Assembly (NCBI RefSeq): GCF_000764495.1
Contig: NZ_JRLB01000015.1
Location: forward strand, 19,573-83,572
Direction of reading: 5' to 3'
DNA: 64,000 nt
Source of the DNA: Nitrincola sp. A-D6
Lineage (GTDB): Bacteria > Pseudomonadota > Gammaproteobacteria > Pseudomonadales > Balneatricaceae
Positions 60,406 through 64,000 of the stretch are shown one piece after another. How positions within the stretch are numbered: position 1 is the first letter of the stretch; each line of letters starts with the position of its first letter. The position numbers were made by a program, and so were the translations under genes. The notes beneath the pieces were generated by a model. It saw only the letters and a list, made by a program, of their open reading frames with translations, was not told the origin of the DNA and did not search any database.

Positions 60406-60435
60406 ATAATGTTCGTTATTCAGGTAGTTTTTCAA
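60406..60435 (-). promoter_or_regulatory. Possible promoter of the EPS operon
   Basis: On the minus strand TTGAAA (60430-60435) and CATTAT (60406-60411) are 18 bases apart, in the short space between the preceding terminator and the export gene. No TGTAC palindrome is seen here, so the EPS operon may be controlled differently from its protein cargo. Confidence 0.4.
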
Positions 60436-60437
60436 AT

Positions 60438-60464
60438 AAAAAGGGGCCCGACAAGCCCCTTTTT
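60438..60464 (-). terminator. Rho-independent terminator after VPLPA-CTERM gene
   Basis: A 10-bp stem AAAAAGGGGC/GCCCCTTTTT with a 7-base loop. On the minus strand it follows the predicted stop at 60480 of the upstream VPLPA-CTERM gene. Confidence 0.8.
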
Positions 60465-60479
60465 AAATCAGCAAAACAC

Positions 60480-61017
60480 TTAGCTGCTACAGCCTGCATG
60501 TTTTCCTTCTTTGAACGACGACGCAGCGCCAGTCCACCTAACAGAACTGAACCAAACAGCCATACAGCGGCTGGCAGTGGTACTTCTGAAACAGCTGGTG
60601 GGTAAGCGAAACCAACAGTGAAGCTGTTGATTGCAGATGTACCAGTCATGATAAGGTTATAGACAATACCGCTGGACATAGTGAACAGTGAAGATACAAC
60701 AGAGTTATCTGCATTGTTACTGGTCAGTACAGTGGTGCTGGAACCGTCAAAAATAGACAGCGACCAGTCAAGCAACGTAGAAGATACGTTAAAGTTAACC
60801 AGCCCCATAGACGCCCCTGTCAATACAGTATCCCATGAGACAGAAGTGGCTTCTCCAGGAACAAACTCTGAACCAAAGGTATATTGTGTAGCTGGTAGAT
60901 TGATAGAAAGCACATCGCCTGAACCTGCCAGTACCGTCGGGTTATTGATAGAGACACTTGCCGCCGAAGCTGCAAATGATGCCAGCATCAGCACAGCACC
61001 CAGTAAAAATTTTTCAT
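60480..61017 (-). CDS. VPLPA-CTERM sorting-domain protein (two frame breaks)
   Basis: A ~180-residue exported protein closely related to its neighbour at 61.4 kb. The readable frame starts inside the signal peptide; one added A at 61010-61014 gives the paralogue-like start MKKFLLGAVLMLASFAASA from ATG 61017. The C-terminus is EVPLPAAVWLFGSVLLGGLALRRRSKKENMQAVAA. As written, the frame then runs on for about 20 residues through the terminator hairpin to 60416; one added base at about 60480 would create a stop right after AVAA, as in the paralogues, so I end it there. Probable XrtD substrate of unknown function. Confidence 0.72.
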
Positions 61018-61018
61018 T

Positions 61019-61167
61019 GTTGAATCCTCAACTCTTGCATTTAAATGAACTCATGAATTCGAAAGGCTTGGGCTAGGACTGCTACACCCGACACCTTTAT
61101 AGACACATCCGTGTCACTAGAGATTATAAAGAAGCTTACCCCATAAACAACCCTGTACCATGGTACA
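61019..61167 (-). promoter_or_regulatory. Promoter and structured leader, VPLPA-CTERM gene a
   Basis: Read on the minus strand: palindrome TGTACCATGGTACA (61154-61167); 25 bases; TATAAT (61123-61128); about 7 bases to a hairpin GACAC-GGAT-GTGTC (61102-61115) at the likely transcript start; the box GGGTGTAGCAGTCCTAGCCC (61070-61089); then a second hairpin GTTGA-GGAT-TCAAC (61019-61032) that holds the ribosome-binding GAGG just before the ATG. The rest of the 361-base gap upstream (61168-61325) is AT-rich with no gene visible. Confidence 0.6.
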
Positions 61168-61324
61168 ATGTTGCTATGCAACAATATGTAACAGCAACAT
61201 TCAAATCAGCACTATTACTGTGCGTCAATCCGCATAAACCAGATAGAGTGCAGGATTATAGTCAGGTATATTTTAGTGCAGATTAGCACATAATTAAACA
61301 GATGTTTAGTTAAATAGTGCAATG

Positions 61325-61351
61325 CAAAAAAAGAGACTCAGTGAGCCTCTT
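61325..61351 (-). terminator. Rho-independent terminator
   Basis: On the minus strand an imperfect stem AAAGAGGCTCA/TGAGTCTCTTT followed by T residues, 26 bases past the stop of the gene at 61378. Confidence 0.7.
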
Positions 61352-61377
61352 TGAATTGTACGAGATATGTTTCGGTT

Positions 61378-61911
61378 TCAGGCAGCCACAGGCCCCTGAG
61401 GAGCCTTCCGGCGACGCATTGCTAATCCACCCAGCAAAACCGAACCAAACAACCAGATTGCAGCAGGTAGCGGCACTTCAGATATGGCTGGCGGGTATGA
61501 GAAACCAACCGTGAAGCTGGTAATTGCCGCTGTACCAGTAATGATAATGTTATACACAGTGCCGCTCATCATGGTGAACAACGAGGAAACCAATGTATTG
61601 GCATTATTACCACTAGTCAGTACTGTTGTTGAAAGACCATCGAAGATAGAAAAGGTCCAGTTAACCAGCGTAGATGACACAGAGAAATCAACCTGAGCCA
61701 GTGCTGCACCGGTAAGCTCGGTGTCCATAGACACAGAAACCGCTTCACCGGCAACAAAGTTACTACCAAAGGTATATTGCGTACCAGGAACAGCGAAGGT
61801 TACAACTCCCCCACTTCCCGTCGTTACAGTTGGATTGGTGATGGATACACTTGCCGCCGAAGCTGCAAATGATGCCAACATCAACATAACACCTAATAAA
61901 AATTTTTTCAT
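61378..61911 (-). CDS. VPLPA-CTERM sorting-domain protein
   Basis: A 177-residue intact protein: signal peptide MKKFLLGVMLMLASFAASA, a beta-rich Ser/Thr/Gly body (TQYTFGSNFVAGEAVSV, LVNWTFSIFDGLSTTVLTSG) and the sorting tail EVPLPAAIWLFGSVLLGGLAMRRRKAPQGPVAA. It is a close paralogue of the gene at 60.5 kb and supplies the reference frame for repairing that gene. It has its own promoter, structured leader and terminator. No enzymatic motif; probably a matrix or EPS-associated structural protein sorted by XrtD. Confidence 0.85.
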   Translation of the reverse strand: MKKFLLGVMLMLASFAASAASVSITNPTVTTGSGGVVTFAVPGTQYTFGSNFVAGEAVSVSMDTELTGAALAQVDFSVSSTLVNWTFSIFDGLSTTVLTSGNNANTLVSSLFTMMSGTVYNIIITGTAAITSFTVGFSYPPAISEVPLPAAIWLFGSVLLGGLAMRRRKAPQGPVAA

Positions 61912-62062
61912 AGTTGAATCCTCAACTTTTTTGCATATATTGAACTCATGAATTCAAGAGGTTGGGCTAGGACTACTACACCCATTGGCCTCTATAGACA
62001 GATCCTTGTCACTCATGATTATAAGGGAACGCAAGACGTAACAACCCTGTACCGAGGTACAG
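61912..62062 (-). promoter_or_regulatory. Promoter and structured leader, VPLPA-CTERM gene b
   Basis: Same order as at gene a: TGTACCTCGGTACA (62049-62062), TATAAT (62018-62023), hairpin GACA-AGGATC-TGTC (61997-62010), box GGGTGTAGTAGTCCTAGCCC (61964-61983), and AGTTGA-GGAT-TCAACT (61912-61927) around the ribosome site directly before the ATG. The remaining upstream bases to 62188 show nothing else. Confidence 0.6.
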
Positions 62063-62188
62063 TGCTGCAATGCAACAAATTGGACCACTCTCACACTAAT
62101 CAGCGCTATAACTAAGCACTACTCTATATAAAACCAGTAAAATCAAGTCATAACTCCAGGCTTACTTTAGTGCATGCTGATACAACGT

Positions 62189-62216
62189 AAAAAAGGGACT
62201 CATTGAGCCCCTTTTT
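62189..62216 (-). terminator. Rho-independent terminator
   Basis: On the minus strand AAAAAGGGGCTCAATGAGTCCC followed by six T residues, 22 bases past the stop at 62238. Confidence 0.75.
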
Positions 62217-62237
62217 ACAACACGTAATATTATGATA

Positions 62238-62804
62238 TCAGGCCGCTACAGGCACTTGACGGGATTTATTACGGCGGCGCATGGCCAATCCACCCAGCAG
62301 GACAGAACCAAATAACCAGACTGCGGCAGGCAGAGGGGTTTCTGTGAGACCAGCAGAAACAAACTGAATTGTTGTCGTTGGAACGCCAGTAAACGTTCCT
62401 TCCATCATAAATGTGTAGACAAGGCCTCCTATCAGGTTGACGGAAATAGGACCATGGGCACTGGAACCAACTATCTGGTTACTGGTAAAAGTATCCAGCA
62501 CAACTAAACCTGGCGACAAGACTGACAAAGTCCAATCATCACTAGCCGTTACAGATACGTCAATATCACCGAAAATACTATACGACGTATCCGCTACAAC
62601 GTCCCACTCCGCACTGAAAGGGCCCGTTGCATCATTAGATACAATAGTGGAAAAACTGGTCAGCGTTCCATTATCAACAGATATAGATCCATGATCATGA
62701 TACCCCGTCGAGTTAGTCACTGATGTTGATGTCAGATTGATTGATGCCGCCGAAACGGCAAACGACGCCAGCATTAGCATGGCACCTAGTAGTAGTTTTT
62801 TCAT
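62238..62804 (-). CDS. VPLPA-CTERM sorting-domain protein
   Basis: A 188-residue intact protein with signal peptide MKKLLLGAMLMLASFAVSA and sorting tail ETPLPAAVWLFGSVLLGGLAMRRRNKSRQVPVAA (TPLPA variant). The body contains GPFSAEWDVVADTSYSIFGDIDVSVTASDDWTLSVL, a pattern shared with the next gene, so these two form a second paralogue pair in the tandem array. Function unknown; probable XrtD substrate. Confidence 0.85.
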   Translation of the reverse strand: MKKLLLGAMLMLASFAVSAASINLTSTSVTNSTGYHDHGSISVDNGTLTSFSTIVSNDATGPFSAEWDVVADTSYSIFGDIDVSVTASDDWTLSVLSPGLVVLDTFTSNQIVGSSAHGPISVNLIGGLVYTFMMEGTFTGVPTTTIQFVSAGLTETPLPAAVWLFGSVLLGGLAMRRRNKSRQVPVAA

Positions 62805-62916
62805 AGCTTAAACCTCAACTTCTTATCTTTATATAAACTCATTAACTCTAAAGGCGCGGGCTAGGACTACTACACCCAACACCTTTATAGACACCTACGT
62901 GTCACCGTGGAGTATA
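62805..62916 (-). promoter_or_regulatory. Promoter and structured leader, VPLPA-CTERM gene c
   Basis: TATACT -10 (62911-62916), hairpin GACAC-GTAG-GTGTC (62890-62903), box GGGTGTAGTAGTCCTAGCCC (62858-62877) and a degenerate ribosome-site inverted repeat AGTTGAGGTTTAAGCT (62805-62820). The TGTAC palindrome is not conserved upstream; only GGTAGC remains at the matching distance. Confidence 0.5.
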
Positions 62917-63004
62917 GAAAAACATAAACCAGATTCAAGCCGCTACCACAGCAAAATACAACAATTTAATCTTAAAAATCAATAAGTTAATATTTTTGCA
63001 ATGC

Positions 63005-63033
63005 AAAAAAAAGAGGCTCAGAGAGCCTCTTTT
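63005..63033 (-). terminator. Rho-independent terminator
   Basis: On the minus strand a near-perfect stem AAAGAGGCTC/GAGCCTCTTT with a 3-base loop and a run of T residues, 22 bases past the stop at 63055. Confidence 0.85.
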
Positions 63034-63054
63034 ATAATGGGTAATACTTTAATA

Positions 63055-63627
63055 TCAGATAGCTGCAGGCATCTGACGGGCTTTACGGCGGCGCAATGCC
63101 AATCCACCCATTAATACAGAGCCAAACAACCATACCGCGGCGGGTAATGGGGTTTCGGCGATCTGGATATTGCTTAGTGCCAAGGAAGTTGTGAAAGACT
63201 TGCTGGCAAAGGGATTAAAGCTCATAGCACCTGCGATTACCGCTGTCAGGGTATCCCCTGCCGAAATCATCAGGCCCGCAAATACAGATCCCAATGAACC
63301 AGAGGTCAGTAGATCACCGCCACTGTTCAGTATAGAAACTGTCCAGGAAGACATTCCTGATGTACCGGTAGCATTGACTCCCAGCGAGAAGCTGGCATCA
63401 ACATCCGAACTTAACTGCCAGGAAGTGCTTAACGGTCCTCCCAAAATAGCATAACCAGACTGAATAGTATCAGTACGCAGTGTGTCGGTCAGTGCCGTGT
63501 TGGTAAAACCGGGCGTTCCCCAATAGAAAGACCCAGGAGAGACCGTCGGATTCCCAATAGTGATGGGGGCAGCCGATACCGCAAAAGATGCCATCATCAA
63601 AATCAGACCAAGTAAAAGTTTTTGCAT
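63055..63627 (-). CDS. VPLPA-CTERM sorting-domain protein
   Basis: A 190-residue intact protein. ATG at 63627 begins the signal peptide MQKLLLGLILMMASFAVSA and follows GAGG; an earlier in-frame start at 63654 is less likely because it would put nine residues before the signal. The tail is ETPLPAAVWLFGSVLMGGLALRRRKARQMPAAI. The body (GPLSTSWQLSSDVDASFSLGV, SSWTVSILNSGGDLLTSG) resembles the gene at 62.2 kb. First of the tandem array in transcription direction, with its own promoter. Confidence 0.85.
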   Translation of the reverse strand: MQKLLLGLILMMASFAVSAAPITIGNPTVSPGSFYWGTPGFTNTALTDTLRTDTIQSGYAILGGPLSTSWQLSSDVDASFSLGVNATGTSGMSSWTVSILNSGGDLLTSGSLGSVFAGLMISAGDTLTAVIAGAMSFNPFASKSFTTSLALSNIQIAETPLPAAVWLFGSVLMGGLALRRRKARQMPAAI

Positions 63628-63629
63628 AT

Positions 63630-63783
63630 GTTGAGTCCTCAACGTAATTTCCATTTTCGTGAATGCATGAATAAACAGCGGCCAGAGCTAGGACTACTAC
63701 ACCCCGCACCCCTGAGTGACACTCAGTGTCGAAATCGATTATATGCTCATTTTTTAAACAATATAAGCCTGTACCAAAGTACA
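63630..63783 (-). promoter_or_regulatory. Promoter and structured leader, VPLPA-CTERM gene d
   Basis: TGTACTTTGGTACA (63770-63783), 26 bases, TATAAT (63738-63743), hairpin GACAC-TGA-GTGTC (63718-63730), box GGGTGTAGTAGTCCTAGCTC (63685-63704), and GTTGAG-GA-CTCAAC (63630-63643) over the ribosome site. The AT-rich stretch 63784-63953 holds no gene I can see. Confidence 0.6.
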
Positions 63784-63953
63784 TCGACATGAAAAATTTG
63801 CAGTTAAACTATTGTTTCATATATACAATTCAACGAGAGGGCTTGAAAATTCCGTGATAAATAAAACAAACGTTCCAAATAGCAAATAACACCTTAATAC
63901 TTATGGTTTTTCTATATAAATATAATTTTCGCCGATAAATAAATTACCCCCCC

Positions 63954-64000
63954 TGTAGGAGCCCGGTCTCCGGGCGATTGGGGGGGTATTCGCCCGCGGA
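63954..64000. repeat. REP-like cluster 8, cut by the window end
   Basis: A reverse-oriented B unit (TGTAGGAGCCCGGTCTCCGG...) followed by the start of another (TTCGCCCGCGGA). It is the first REP sequence after about 42.7 kb without any. Confidence 0.8.

Noticed and set aside
60366..60440. Sigma-54 promoter for the EPS or VPLPA-CTERM genes, as known for some PEP-CTERM systems
   Set aside because: I found no TGGCAC-N5-TTGC-type pair; the visible boxes fit sigma-70-type elements.
61070..61115. A c-di-GMP (GEMM) or other known riboswitch in the VPLPA-CTERM leaders
   Set aside because: The conserved GEMM core segments are absent, and the leader is too short (about 100 bases, two small hairpins) for any riboswitch class I can recognise.

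Overview
The window looks like chromosomal DNA from a Gram-negative gammaproteobacterium that makes a protein-decorated exopolysaccharide. Evidence: a class A penicillin-binding protein, dsbD, a tyrosine-sensitive-type DAHP synthase, an E. coli-like pgm, an outer-membrane polysaccharide export lipoprotein-type gene, a LapA-like type I-secreted adhesin, and a complete exosortase locus of the XrtD / VPLPA-CTERM kind with seven recognisable substrates. I do not name a genus.

Layout. 1-21 kb is a housekeeping/accessory stretch studded with REP-like palindromic repeats: end of mrcA, dsbD, aroF, a ~2,336-residue adhesin, pgm, three VPLPA-CTERM proteins, a membrane-anchored unknown, a C25-peptidase-like secreted protein and a Fic protein with an AbiEi-like N-terminus. 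21.3-28.2 kb (+ strand) is galE, pgi, a UDP-sugar dehydrogenase homologue lacking the catalytic cysteine, then AT-rich acyltransferase and SGNH genes. 28.2-60.4 kb is one long, tightly overlapping minus-strand cluster. In transcription order it runs: export protein, outer-membrane barrel, chain-length protein, tyrosine-kinase-like ATPase, AAA ATPase, glycoside hydrolase, polymerase, flippase, sugar/acyl transferases, WecG-type transferase fused to a STAS-like domain, acyl-ligase/carrier/acyltransferase fusion, xrtD, prsT, rfbA-rfbC-rfbD-rfbB, manC, and three membrane acyltransferases. 60.4-64 kb holds four tandem VPLPA-CTERM genes, each with its own promoter, conserved leader and terminator.

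How it fits together. Pgm, Pgi, GalE, ManC and RfbABCD supply UDP-glucose/galactose, GDP-mannose and dTDP-rhamnose; the glycosyltransferases, flippase and polymerase assemble the chain; the Wzz/kinase/export/barrel set moves it out; seven or more acyl/acetyltransferase domains probably decorate it. XrtD sorts VPLPA-CTERM proteins to the surface. A palindrome TGTAC-N4-GTACA sits just upstream of the promoters of the adhesin and three VPLPA-CTERM genes, with looser copies near galE and another VPLPA-CTERM gene, suggesting one matrix regulon. The tandem VPLPA-CTERM leaders carry two hairpins with GGA loops, the second covering the ribosome-binding site, which resembles a CsrA/RsmA target.

Caution. 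About twenty reading-frame breaks are present, including in pgm, pgi, aroF and rfbABC. Nearly all are repaired by adding one base, mostly in a short homopolymer. I read these as deletion-type sequencing errors and annotate the genes as single coding regions, giving the likely position of each break.
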